From Odiellus spinosus (lineage: Eukaryota; Arthropoda; Arachnida; Opiliones; Phalangiidae): a stretch of 64,000 nt of DNA. The DNA is taken from contig OY987237.1 in NCBI GenBank assembly GCA_963920705.1, positions 8,214,601 to 8,278,600 on the forward strand. Reading direction: 5' to 3'. Positions 44,940-57,047 of this stretch are shown piece by piece. The notes under the pieces were generated by a model. That model saw only the letters and a program-made list of their open reading frames with translations. It searched no databases and was not told the DNA's origin. Made by a program: the position numbers and the translations under genes. Every line of letters begins with the position of its first letter. Within the stretch, counting starts at the first letter, position 1.

Positions 44940-45914
44940 AATGCTAATGAATTGATTATGGGAGTGACCTGACCCTGTGTATCTGTTATGCAACTCTTTT
45001 ACCCCCACCCAAAATTACGTATTCATAAGTACATAAAAGGAAGTACACGTATAAAAACCATGCAATGTCAAAAACACCAGAAAGTTTCTCTGAAGTTCAA
45101 ACTTCAAAACCATTAAATAGGATTAAATCTAAAAGTTCATATTAATTTAATCTCGTGGTAAAAGAAGTTTTCCCGTCAAGGTGGCCGTTGGTAGGCGGAA
45201 ATAAAAGGGATTTAACCAAAAAAAGAAACAAATGAGAATCAAATTTAAAAGCTTGTATATAAATTACGATTGTAGGTGTAAACCTGTCGAGATTACGAAG
45301 TTAGATGATGACCCACATTTTACCGGAATCCCAAAATCTTCCAAAAAAAACTGGTCTTTTAACTTTACTATTCCCTCGTTCACCTAGAGTCACCTTACTA
45401 GGGGAGAGTGAACAACCACGAGTTATCTTGACAATATTTGCAATGCCATTCTCATTATTAGTCTCGCTTCCATACGCGGTTGGAACTTAACCTGGTAAAC
45501 TGTTTTTAAAGAAAAAGACTCATGCAAAAAAAAGCTAAATAGGGAAATAGAAAAAACCCCCGAATGGCTTGTTCTACTTGTTTATGTCATAGAATCGTCA
45601 CCGTTGACGTCACGAATTAGCTTAGAAAAAGACACGTGACGTAGACCATGACGTTTAAGGTGTTACATCAAAAACAAGGGCATATATTTACATATTATTA
45701 TAGCATTAATAGGTTCGGACAGACATGATCATGAATGATGTTAAAGATAATAAAGTTTATTGTTATTAATAATGAAATATTTAAATCTTGATTTCATAGA
45801 AAATGTAAAGCTATCGCGTCCTTAATATCTAATTTATCAGATCATTAAGATAACGTCTTAGCTTTATTTGTTGTTAATAGTTGGTATTATAAAATAATCT
45901 AGGAACCATCAAAA
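44940..45914. other. Intergenic with CRE at 45,605
   Basis: TGACGTCA at 45,605-45,612 stands in CACCGTTGACGTCACGAATT. ACGTGACGTAGACC and CATGACGTTTAAGG follow within 50 bp, giving three CRE-like sites in a row. The plus open frame 45,305-45,490 has no recognisable motif. Confidence 0.4.
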
Positions 45915-46098
45915 ATAGACGTTAAAATGCCCCTGTTTCTATTAAAGAAGTTGCCTTTTTTCAAGGTTGGGTCGAATTATAGGATTATTTATACTTTTGC
46001 CAGCCTTGAAAGCAACAAAAAGAGACGTTAAATAGTATCTGTTTCTACGGAAGATGTTGCCTTTTTTCAAGGTTGGGACGAAATGAACTATTATCCAT
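45915..46098. repeat. Direct duplication, 106-bp period, two copies
   Basis: AGACGTTAAA, CTGTTTCTA and GTTGCCTTTTTTCAAGGTTG followed by GG(T/A)CGAA occur at about 45,918-45,975 and again 106 bp later. Confidence 0.75.
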
Positions 46099-46802
46099 TA
46101 AAATAAAATGCGGGAACTTTTCCGAAAAAGACACATCTTGAGTGCGTTAAGTTTTAGTTGAAATATTTCTAAAATTATTATTTAATAATTTATTTTTTGC
46201 CAGATTTACCCTTTAAACAACGATTAAAGAAGAAAATCTAAAACAATCGGGTTTTATTCCAAGTACAACGAGACCTGGGAAGGTTTTGTCACTAGGGTAA
46301 AAAGGCCTGAGACTGATATAAAGGAACCGGTATTTGTACGCTGCACTTTCATATTGATATTTAATTTTTTACTTTTTTTTTATTATAATGACTTCCTAGG
46401 TTTTAATTTAAAGCGAGTGAACTGAAGGGGTTCCGCTTTACCTGGATTTTACAGAGATACGTGACTAGATGTCTCATTTTGGCTGATATAGTAATGAAAA
46501 AAAAAAAAGAAAAAAAGTTGTTTGAGGGGTTTGTTCGATAATAGAAGATGTAGTCATTGCGAAAGATTTTGTTTTGGTATTTTGAAAGGAAAGTTAGCAT
46601 GTTCCTTTAAATTCTGGGTTAACTTTGAATCAGAAGTAGTATTATCATTTACCCCATCAATTAAAGTTGAAGGTTAAACATAATCATTCCATTGAGAATT
46701 ACTAAAATTCATAATTTGTTAGTAGGTTTTGTTTCTTTACTTTAGCAATTTATTAATTAATTAGCTATCTTAATGAATTTAAAACCATAACGTCTTCACA
46801 CT

Positions 46803-47022
46803 ATGAGTTGTAATCAACGCTATTAGTTACGAGTTGTAATTAAATATGTTCATTACGAGTTGTAATTAAATATGTTCATTACGAGTTGTAATTAAATATG
46901 TTCATTACGAGTTGTAATTAAATATGTTCATTACGAGTTGTAATTAAATATGTTCATTACGAGTTGTAATTAAATATGTTCATTACGAGTTGTAATTAAA
47001 TATGTTCATTACGAGTTAATTA
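46803..47022. repeat. Tandem array, 26-bp unit, 8 copies plus a partial
   Basis: The unit ACGAGTTGTAATTAAATATG plus TTCATT begins at 46,829 and repeats without change every 26 bp to about 47,010. A diverged first copy (ATGAGTTGTAATCAACGC) sits at 46,803. Confidence 0.95.
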
Positions 47023-47029
47023 ATATATT

Positions 47030-48090
47030 CATATATTAAAATATATCGGTAATATACGTGAATATAATAGAAAACAACAATCAATTATATTACCCTTATT
47101 ATAAATATAGCAACATTGTAATCTCACAAGGATATATCATAAATTAACGTGTAAAATATTTTATCAATAATTAATTTAACAACTGGACAGCTTCGCAACC
47201 CACTCTTGCCCTATTTAAGTTAAAATTAGAAAAAAAATTAATTTTAAAACTAAAAGTAATAAACTTCTAATCAACGATTATCTTTACGATACCAAAAGGC
47301 GTTCGCCCTTTACCTACAAAATTCAAAATCGTGCCCACACAACACCGACTTAAAACAAATCTTATTTAGAAAGTAAATTTATCAATTGTAGGAAATACGT
47401 TAAAAAGGGGGTGTTGAGATTGAGGACAGAGATGGGGCCCACGTCACATTTGTTGTAATCTTCAAAAGGGAATGTTTTTATAATATTCAAACTAAAGAAT
47501 TAAGAAATTAGGTCCGTAATAAGACTCTCAACTAACAATAACCAACACGTAACAAAAGGATTGAACAGTAATTTAGAAATAAACCCAACACACTTCAAGG
47601 AAAATGAGTAGGCGAACCGAAAATTACTCATCAAATTGTAAACTTTGAAAGAATACTATTCTAAGTGAGACTGTCACAATTTATTTAGAAGGACTAAAGA
47701 TTTTTGGTTTTTAATTAGTATTATAAATGCACCTTCAACATTTTAGACCTCTGGGTTGACGCGTTATTAAGAAATTTCAAAATTAAAATGTCAAAAATAA
47801 TTTTGATTTTTTTTTTTTTTTCCCCCACTGGGATGCAAATAACGATATGTTTCAAATAAATGGTCGAACTTTCTGGATTTAGTACTTTCACGAAAAAGAT
47901 CCCGCGAAAGTTTATCACGCGCCAGATAGCGCGAGAATCAACTGATCTATAATAGCCACGGTATACCACGCGACCGTAATGATGACGTATTATTGCCGGG
48001 AATTTTTACTTTAAAAATTTCGAAAAGTGAGATTATAAAATATATATTTTTTAAAGGTCAATTTATCTATATGTATATATATTTTGAATC
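47030..48090. other. Intergenic, nothing recognised
   Basis: AT-rich. The minus open frame 47,721-47,969 lies over a small CpG-containing patch (AAAGATCCCGCGAAAG, ATGACGTATT) but shows no conserved motif. Confidence 0.35.
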
Positions 48091-48094
48091 ATTT

Positions 48095-48175
48095 TTTAAC
48101 GATCTTTCCGAAAATGCTTCTAAAATTCCATTTGTAACTCATGAAAAATACGTGACAGCCTCACTTTAAAAACCC
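48095..48175 (+). repeat. Dispersed repeat GTGACAGCC, copy 2
   Basis: ATCATTTTTTAACGATCTTT, CCGAAAATGCTTCTAAAATT and ATACGTGACAGCCTCACTTT. This is the inverse of 15,415-15,500 with moderate divergence. Confidence 0.6.
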
Positions 48176-48179
48176 TTTC

Positions 48180-49649
48180 GAATTTATTTTGGGCGAAAAA
48201 CTGAAAACAAAACGAAATAACCCGCATTAAATTATTACATAGAACCGTATAAAAAAATTGGAACAATATGGGGGTGTAATAAAATCAAAAGTTATTATAA
48301 AATATTTCGTTCAATGCCCCATGAAAAACTAAAGAAAAAATAGGAGTAAACTAGTCAAAATTGTAAAAAAAATCAAGGTTTACATTAATATCTAGAGCCA
48401 TATGATAATTAATCCCAATTTCATTAGATTAAGAAAACTGGTTCAACTCATTCATCGTTTTTCGCCAAAAATATTATCGAATAACGAATTTCGGGTATTA
48501 AAATATCGGACCCAATCGTGGACCATCTGTTCCTAGAGGTTTAAACCCGTCTTGCTTTAGAAAGTTATAACTTCCGTTACCGGAAGTGTGCCTCTCTCCC
48601 AAAAATGGGGGAGGCGGAAAATTTTGGTCGTTCATTATTATACGGTAACACTCGACCATGACCAGGTGGTGTTCTAGAGTTTTAGAGTTCTTATTCTATC
48701 ACGTAAGCTAAATCCTATTTTTTATATTTCTGGACAAAACTTAAGGAACCTTTTGGGACTTGAATGCCAAAAAATATTTAGGCAGTTTATTACTTTTCTT
48801 TCTGTAACGTGTGTAATAATAATAATGTAAAACAACTCAGGCGTAATAATGGGTTTCAAAAGTTCACTGTTTCGTCATTTAAATTGTTATTTAAGTACCG
48901 GCGTTTGTTCAAGTCTCCAAAAAAGGTTTTTCGCGATGATATTACAGTAGAAACATAGGCAAAAAAGTTGCTTAAAATTAAGCAAATACTTCCAAATTAA
49001 CTTTTTTAACACATATTTGTAAATTTAGGCCATTTTTTGAATTTAAGTTTCTAACCCTAAAAGTTATAAGTTTAATCGGATTAATTTTAAAAACCATTTT
49101 CAATCCTGCTTTTGCAGTTAGAACCGAAACTATAGAAACCAGAAATTTATTGCGGTAATAAATTTCAGCCCGCACTAATTAAAACACTGCCTTCAGCTAC
49201 GAGAATTGATTTACAATTTAAAACTAGGCATAGAGGGTAATCAAGTTTAATATCTGTTTCCGTTTCAAATCTTTCGAGAGACATTTTGTAGAACTTTTAG
49301 TGAACGGTTTCGGTTGGTAACCTGACATAATTTTTCAAAAACTCAAACTTTGGCCTATTCGGGTGCATCCAACTATATTAAAATTAACCCCCTTTGAGGT
49401 ACTAAAGACGCCGGAAATGATAATTATTAGAATCATATTCAGTACATCATTTTTGGAGCAAATAATAACAACTAAGAAAAATGTACTAAGATAGTTCTAA
49501 ATAAAACTCACCCAAAGACCTAATCCCTCTGGCTATAACATGATCAAATTTAAATGACTCTCTAATTAATGGTATTAAATTAAATAACTAATCATCACTG
49601 ACTAGTAGAATAAAGTACATATTATCCTATACATCACCGATTACAAGAA
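48180..49649. other. Intergenic, nothing recognised
   Basis: A palindromic ETS-like ACTTCCGTTACCGGAAGT lies near 48,569-48,588. Otherwise AT-rich and featureless. Confidence 0.35.
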
Positions 49650-50320
49650 ATTTTGTTACACATCACAGACAGTAGACTAAATAATTAGGTTCTATCACTG
49701 ATAGTAAACTAGTTTGGTTCAATCACTGAGAGTAATCTAATTAGGTTTAATCACTGATAATAAAGTAATTAGATTCAATCACTGAGAGTAGATTAATTAT
49801 GATCAATCACTGATAGTAAATTAATTATGATCAATCACTGATAGTAGACTAATTAGGAACAATCACTGATAGTAGCCTAATTAGGAAAAATCACTGATAG
49901 TAGACTAATTAGGAACAATCACTGATAGTAGCCTAATTAGGAAAAATCACTGATAGTAGTCTAATTAAATAGGAACAATCACTATTAGTAGACTATTTAA
50001 TAAGGAACCATCACTAATAGTAGACTATTTAATTAGGAACAATCACTAATAGCAGACTATTTAATTAGGAACAATCACTAATAGTTGCCGAATAATTAAT
50101 TAGGAACAATCACTAATAGTTGCCGAATAATTAATTAGGAACAATCACTAATAGTTGCCGAATAATTAATTGCGATAAATCAGAAATAGTAAATTAATTA
50201 ATTGGGATCTATCGCAGATGGTGAACTAATTAGGTTGAATCACTGATTGTAGACTAATTATTTAGGAGCCATCACTGATTATAGACCAATTATTTAGGAG
50301 TCATCACTGATAGTAGGCTT
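49650..50320. repeat. Tandem array, ~28-bp unit, about 23 copies
   Basis: The unit is built of AATCACTGATAGTAGACTAA and TTAGGAAC. Variants form blocks: GGAAAAATCACTGATAGTAG alternates with GGAACAATC near 49,860-49,950, and a longer form with AATAGTTGCCGAATAATTAA repeats at 50,070-50,170. Spacing varies from 27 to 37 bp. Confidence 0.9.
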
Positions 50321-50790
50321 AGGCCAAAGATGAAACTCACCTCCACATCCTTAGGCATTGTTGTATTTGGCTCTGAAACCGATTAATCCAATGAAATGAT
50401 CAGTTATTGTCACAAATTATAGTAATAAAGACTCTTCTGCGGTCATATCCGTTTCTTCAGGATGTGTTTCACATTATTCTTGTATAGGCACTATAGAATG
50501 TAATCCGTGTATAAATCCAAAACTGTTTAATTGCATGCGAAGATGCATGCGTATTTTCGCGGCTTTCTTTGATTGCGGTTGGACTGTATCTGAGTAGAAT
50601 CGTTTGTGATTTCCACGCGCTTAAAAATGTTTTGAAGAGAAAATCTTTCGGAACAGGAAAACGAAGGTGAAAAGGTTAAAAAACTGAAACGCTATCGCCA
50701 TCTAGCGAAATTTAACTCTGTTTCCCAAAAAACCGTCTGCTTTAAGATTTTTACGTGTCCGTGGACAGGAGGCTCTATTTTGCACATTTA
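50321..50790. other. Intergenic with CGCCATCTAGCG motif
   Basis: CGCCATCTAGCG at 50,696-50,707 is a perfect match to a motif type that recurs in the window (see findings). Moderately CpG-rich around 50,530-50,710; no exon recognised. Confidence 0.4.
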
Positions 50791-50794
50791 TTTT

Positions 50795-50915
50795 TTACAA
50801 ACTTGGTTTTACAAACTGCACACGATCAGCTATTCTGGCTAATAGCCAAAGTTTGCAAACCCGACACACGAAATTTTACAAACTGCACACCGAAATTTTA
50901 CAAACTGCACACGAT
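50795..50915. repeat. Short direct repeats TTTTACAAACTGCACAC
   Basis: Three clear copies of TTTTACAAACTGCACAC and two looser ones lie within about 120 bp. Too few for a satellite. Confidence 0.6.
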
Positions 50916-51053
50916 TTTACTACTAGTATATTTAATCTTGTATTATTTCGAATAAGTAAATAACTATGAGAATTAAGTTAAATAATTTATTTCACGAATG
51001 TCCTAAATAACATTAACTCTAGTCATGGTTTTCATTGAGTTTTATTTTCCTCG

Positions 51054-51059
<6 letters not shown>

Positions 51060-51084
<25 letters not shown>
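51060..51084. repeat. Poly(T) tract, about 25 bp
   Basis: Uninterrupted T run. No retroposed body recognised next to it on the minus strand. Confidence 0.75.
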
Positions 51085-54000
51085 GCAAACTTCTTCAAAA
51101 TTAGTTTTTCCGCTTAAAAATGGAAGGAAATATTTAAGTAATACATTCTATAATTATTTTTCCCAAATTGTTAAATGATACGCGCTAACTATTAATTTAC
51201 AGAATAAATATTATTTATTTAACTAATTAAATCAAATGATTGAATTAGTTCTGCCCCTTAATTGACTAACTAAATATTAATTGTACTGTTTAATTGATTG
51301 AAATATAGTAAAAATCCAAAATTGAAACATCTTAAAATGACCGTAACTTTTCTCTTAATTAATAATAATGTCTCAAACCTGCAATAAGAATAGGGATTTT
51401 ATAATATTTAATAATTGTTTTATTTACACTATAAATTATCTTACATTTATATTTTACAACTATTAAAAATAATAACTTTCGAAATAAATTATAATCTCGG
51501 CTTAAAATACCGTTAAAATTACAAATTTATTTAAATTCATTTTCATTTTCAATATTTCTACTCGCTATAAAAGAAATAGCTTTTTCTTAAAAATCCAAAC
51601 TTTATTCTCTCGAAAGAAATTTGGTGATTTTTATTATTCTTATGGAAACCCTGGCGCCATCTATCAGCTTCAGTGGCTCATTTTCATAAAAATATTATTT
51701 AGGCGGCTATGTCCGAAGCGACGCCTTCTAAGAGTTTGAAATTGGTACTAAAAGGTTTCTAGCCTCGCCATTGGCTGAAATTTTAGGAATCCCTCTCCAT
51801 GGCGAGCGTAAGCTTCAAGCTTTATTAATATCTCCTATTTAATATCGTTGAAATAATGCAGAGTGGTTTCCTGCACGCTGTACTCTTAGGGTGTTTTTTG
51901 AATGAAGTATCAATATGATATGTCAGAGATAGCGTTCTCCGCGGTTAATCTAAGAAGAAGATTTAACGGCAAATTTGCATAAATTTTACAATAAGCGATT
52001 AAATTAAATTTTTATTAGAATTTGAAAAGTAAAAAATATTTAATTCATATGTTTAGACGTAATTAACTTTAGTAAATAATTTCAGTTCATTTTTGAGTAA
52101 ATATTCGTAATATTTAATTTCAAAACGTAATAAATATTATAAATATTTATTCTATTTTGTAAATCTCGACATATTTTGCATTAATAATACGTAAACTTTA
52201 TAAAGGTCCTTAATTAAAACGATAATTTGTGTTTAATTAGTAGATTTTGACGCAAACTGGTGCAAATATTTACCGAAATTGATTTATAATTATTTTTAAG
52301 CGTAAATTATATCGTAATATCTTTGTAATTAAAGTTAATTGATAAAATTAAGTTAATTAAAATATTTTTTCGCATTTTGAGGCTAAAATAGGCTCATTTA
52401 ATTATATAAAAACGCGAGGAGCTTATATATTCTTAATCAAGTTTAATCGCGATTAAATTTAGTCTAAATTAAAATTAAAATTGCTCGTACGTTCTCAAAC
52501 ATATTTTTATCGGATAGCCCGCGTCCTCAAACCTAAGAATAATTCTATTTCTTTTTAATTTATCTTAATTAGGGCCCGTAATTAATTTAAAACTAAATTT
52601 AAATCACGTTTAAAATTGTAAAACTGGATGTATGAAAATTCTATGGCAGCGTATCTCGTCCTGAAAGTTTCGTTTTGAGAAAAAGGTTTTCGAACGAGTC
52701 TTTTCGCTAAAACCTAAATATTTGGCTTAATTTTAACCAATTTTAAATCCAAAATTATGTCATCTGAAAGATAAGAATACGAGGAATCCGCTCATGTAAT
52801 TATAATTAACTTAAGACTAATAGTTAATTAGTTATTCAATTAGAAAGTTAAGCCTAACTCCTTTTTCAGTTCGAAAAATTGAATTAACGCTTATAATTAG
52901 ATTAAATCTCGATTATATTTAAACAAAGCATATTTAATCTAGTTAATTAACGCGCGAAAAACTCAAAAAAGTTAATTTCATTATCCTAGGATAAGCGGTT
53001 AATTAGTTAGGTAATTAAGTTCCACGATTTTAACCAATTTATTTTGTTTCGAAGTTTTTAAATAATTTTCCCGCCTTGAAATTAAGTCGCGTTTAAATGT
53101 GACATATGTAAAAAAGTCAATTAATATACGGAGAATTAAATAAAATTAGTCTCTTTACCCTACGACCATCCGTTAATTAGTTATTTAAGAAAGTTTGGGA
53201 CTAATTAAGCAATTTTCTTGATTTTAAAATGTTTACGACGTCACTACGGCTTTAAAATAAAACTTTATTAAGAAAATTAAACGTGTTTCGATAGATTGGC
53301 TCGCGGGGATTTCAAAAATGTTAGTTTCAACGCTCAAAAGTTAGTATTTAATTTAATATTTAATTTAAATCAAACCCCCTCCGCATTTTCTTCCATTTAT
53401 TGGTTCACGGAGCTCGTTGTAATAGAGGGGAGCCTATAACTTAGGAGGAAAGCGTCTCTTTACTCCATAGCGCCATTCGCTTTCTTCCATGAACGATATA
53501 AGTTACTAGTGTTCGTGTTTAAAAATTGAATGAAGACAAAACTCCATTAAGGGGAAATCCAATCCTTATTTTTTTCCCTGTAGTTGAAATAAAACTTCAT
53601 TCGGTTTGTTTGGCAAACGGAGGTAAAGGGGTCTGAAAGTGAGAGGGGAATGAAATTCCCGGAGAAACACGCGCGCGCGGAGTCAGCTTTTATTTTCAGC
53701 GGGAGAATAATAAACCATAACTCTTTTTCCGTAGAAAACACTCTGCAAATTACGGTTGATCTTAGCTCCAAAAATGGTTGCATTAGAAACCGTTAAAAAT
53801 TGCCAAAAAAGTGTCGATGGACTATTCCATTTTAGAAAATTGGGGGTCTAGGATTTTCTATATATATTTGTACAGCCCGAATACGCTAAGGGTATAACTC
53901 AACTTCCAATGAAAGATTAGTATAATAGGTAGGAAAACTCCGACTGGTAGAAATTACAATTTAAATAATTTGGCTAAATTAACGGATTTAATGAAATTTA

Positions 54001-55678
54001 AACGAATGAATATTATTCTAGGTATTATTAAGCATCCGTTACGCGTTCAATTTTATTACGGCTTGGATTAATGTTATAGAAATTAAATAAATAATGAAAT
54101 TAATGTAAATCAATGAAATTAAGTTAAATTAAGAATCCATAATGTAAGTCTATTTAAATCGGGTTTAAACTTAATTACAACTGTAACAAAATTCAATTTT
54201 TTAAGAGTTCGGTTCTATAGTAATAAATATATTTTGTTCCAAAATGTGGCGGGAAATTTCCTTGACCCGTGATTGGCTACCACTAATTTCTATTGAAATG
54301 TAATTAAATTCGACATGATTTTTGTCAAAAATGTCTAGAATTAAACGTAATCGTGACTATTTAATCGTATTGTATCACGTATTTCATGTTTTAAAGTTAA
54401 TTTATAAGAAAATTATTCAAAATTAAAAAGCGTCCTAGGTTTTTTGAAGTTGCATCTGCATTCTTATTGGACGCTTACTTGGGAAGGGAGCAAACTTATT
54501 ACGTCATGGCTTTCTTTAAATCCCATGTTATTTTATGCAAATTAGCTAAGTTTAAGGGGAGATTTTTTCAGTGTGTTCCAACGCTATTACGAATGAAACC
54601 TGGAATTATAAAGCTGGAAATTGTTTTCTGTCGTAAAAATCATCTGCCCACGCGAATTGATCTAGCCGCTGGTGTTTTATTTTACATAAATTTGAATTTT
54701 ACATACTCATAAACCAACTTCCAGGGGCTACTAAAATTTCAATGATTTCTACCTATATAAATTATGCAATAAAGAAATAAACATTTTCCTATTTCTTTCA
54801 AACTTTTTGGCGTGCAATTAAGAATAAATAATACCAATTTTTTAAATTTTTTTCTTTTAATTTTCTAATTGTTCGGTTTCTAATTTTACACAATACAGAT
54901 TTTGAAGACGAATAAAAACAAACATTTTTTATTAATTAAAAAAAAAAAACATATTAAATAAAGAAATTTACTCAAAAATTACGTAATTAATTTAAATAAT
55001 GTTTTTTTTTGTAGCGCAATGAAGCATTCAAACGTTTTCTTAATCCTTTCTCGATAATTAAGCGATAATTGCCCTTGAGACGAAGATGAAGGCAATTTGC
55101 CATTTCTCTTCTACGGAATACATATCTTTATTTGATTCTTACGGTAAATGGGAGTAAGTCTTCATTTTTTTACTGGAGAATTAAGGAGAATCCGATGAAA
55201 ACTGGTAGTTGGAAGTGATCATTTTTGCTCTGATAAACAAATAAGAAAGGAAGAAGTAATTTTAGCGAATAAAACATAGAATGAGAATGATAGCATTCAT
55301 TTTACGCCTCTCAATCTCGGAAGATTCATTTAATCGAAGAGAGGGAAGAGGGTTAGGAGAAATGAATTCATTTTGATTACCAAGTACATAAAATTCCATA
55401 GCTTATTATGAGAAAGAATTAGGTTCTGGTTTTCTGTTAATTCCGGTGTTTTTTGGCGTAAAGATTGCTGTTCAAAACTTGTACCCAAGATCATATACTA
55501 CAGGGAAGGCTAGTAATTACTCCTAAATTACAGGTTTTGCATTGGCAGGATTAGTTTATTCATTTTTATCATTAATCTCACCCCCTTTTGCATGCTTAGA
55601 CAAATAAATAGATGACGGAGGGAGTTCCGTAGAAGAATGAGAATTTTGGTCCTTCTTCGAGCTAGGAAGATAGAGCTT
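51085..55678. other. Very AT-rich intergenic DNA
   Basis: Dominated by TTAATTA and AAATTTAA phrases between 51,100 and 53,350. E2F-like TGGCGGGAAA occurs at about 54,246, GGCGCCATCTATCAG at 51,652-51,666 and CGACGTCA near 53,237. Open frames 53,547-53,783 and 54,467-54,712 were inspected and not supported. Confidence 0.4.
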
Positions 55679-56081
55679 TCAACTCTTTCCTTGGGTGGTC
55701 ACTGATGATACTATGTATTAGAAATAATTCTGGTTTGTTGAAGAGTAGTTTAAATAGTAGTAGTAGGTCGAGGAAGAGACTGTGAGTTGTAGGAGGCATC
55801 CATTTGAGAGCTTCTAGTCTGTCAATCCTACCAAAGCTCCGCAGATTACAAGGGATCTTGGAAACTCAAGTCTGTAGACTTCAACTCTTTCGTCAAGTGG
55901 TCAGTGATGATACTGTGGATGAGAAATAATTCTGGTTTGTTTAAGAGTAGTTTAAATAGTAGTAGTAGGTCGAGGAAGAGACTGTGAGTTGTAGGAGGCA
56001 TCCATTTGAGAGCTTCTAGTCTGTCAATCCTACCAAAGCTCCGCAGATTACAAGGGATCTTGGAAACTCAAGTCTGTATAC
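55679..56081. repeat. Direct duplication, 202-bp unit, two copies
   Basis: TCAACTCTTTC begins the copies at 55,679 and 55,881. GAGTAGTTTAAATAGTAGTA, AGACTGTGAGTTGTAGGAGG and CAAAGCTCCGCAGATTACAA are identical in both. Differences are limited to a handful of bases in the first 60 bp, so the duplication is young. Confidence 0.95.
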
Positions 56082-56639
56082 TGTCGAGTAGGGTTTTATC
56101 CTGAAAGTAATGAATAGAGTTTTGGTAATGATATAATCTAGATATCTTCCCCATTATCTCCTTAAATAATTAGGTTAGTGTCAGCCAAACTGAGTTAGCG
56201 AATCGATAGATGTTGTCATTATGTTTCTAAAGCAACGAATTAAATAGACCTTTGTTGTCTTATATCAAATTGAATTTGGACCCTTATAATCTCGGGTTCG
56301 TTTAGTTTTATTCGTTTAAACCAAATTAATTAGGAATTATATCGAAATTAAATCATTTTCTTTTAGAAATTGATATGGGTATTTCGAGCCAAGGCTTAGG
56401 TGTAAGTTTATGTAATTAATATATGTAGAATTAGGCCTATTTAACGATATTAATGTTATTAATATTATTATATATGATTCTGTTATTAAATTTTATTCAG
56501 TTTTATTCAAATTTAATTAAAATTTCATTAATTAAGTTTTCTTATATATGTATAATATGTTTTCATATATATGTACATGTATTTAAATATATTTAATTTT
56601 TCCCCCTTTTTCGCCCCATTTTCAATTTTTTCCGATTTT

Positions 56640-56760
56640 TTTCGCGCCTTTTCAATTTTTCTCCTCTTTTCGCCCGGTTTTCAACCAATCAGGAGCGAGA
56701 CGTGACGTCATCGTGACGTTGAAGAGGAAATTTGCGAGCTGGAGAAGCCGTCATTTCGAG
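56640..56760 (+). promoter_or_regulatory. CpG-rich promoter with CCAAT box and CRE
   Basis: After a pyrimidine-rich tract (TTTTTCGCC, TTTTCGCCCGG) come CCAAT at 56,685-56,689, a full CRE at 56,703-56,710 and a second half site TGACGTT at 56,714-56,720. GC and CpG content jump here and stay high to 57,000. This CCAAT-CRE pair is a typical promoter layout. Confidence 0.6.
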
Positions 56761-57038
56761 GTTTGTCTCTGCCCAGAGCACTCGCTGCTCTTTTCTCAGA
56801 TTTTCACGGAGAGCCGAGATTTCTCCCGGTGGCCGCCGGGATTTCTCCCTGTTGCCTCTGATGCTTCTCCCGGTTTCCGCCTAGGAATCTCCCGTTGGCG
56901 CCGAGGCAGCTCTCGCTCATCTTTTCGCTCTGAGAGGCGAGACTTAGGGCGACGGCGTGGATTCAAGATGGATGCCAACGATTATCACGGCTTCCATGTT
57001 CTGGCTTAAATGGAACTAATTAACCAAAGAGTTTAATG
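56761..57038 (+). other. Probable noncoding first exon (5' UTR), plus strand
   Basis: CpG-rich sequence downstream of the CCAAT/CRE block and ending at a possible donor, ATGTAG|GTATTT (57,038). The 98-codon open frame across it (56,713-57,009) opens at a non-ATG codon. The only ATG in it starts a 13-codon frame, MDANDYHGFHVLA, which may be an upstream ORF. A similar open frame runs on the other strand, as expected of CpG-rich DNA, so I do not call a protein. Confidence 0.4.
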
Positions 57039-57047
57039 TAGGTATTT

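Noticed and set aside
56713-57009. 98-codon plus-strand frame as a coding exon
   Set aside because: It starts at a non-ATG codon inside the promoter, an equally long frame exists on the other strand, and the length follows from CpG-rich composition.
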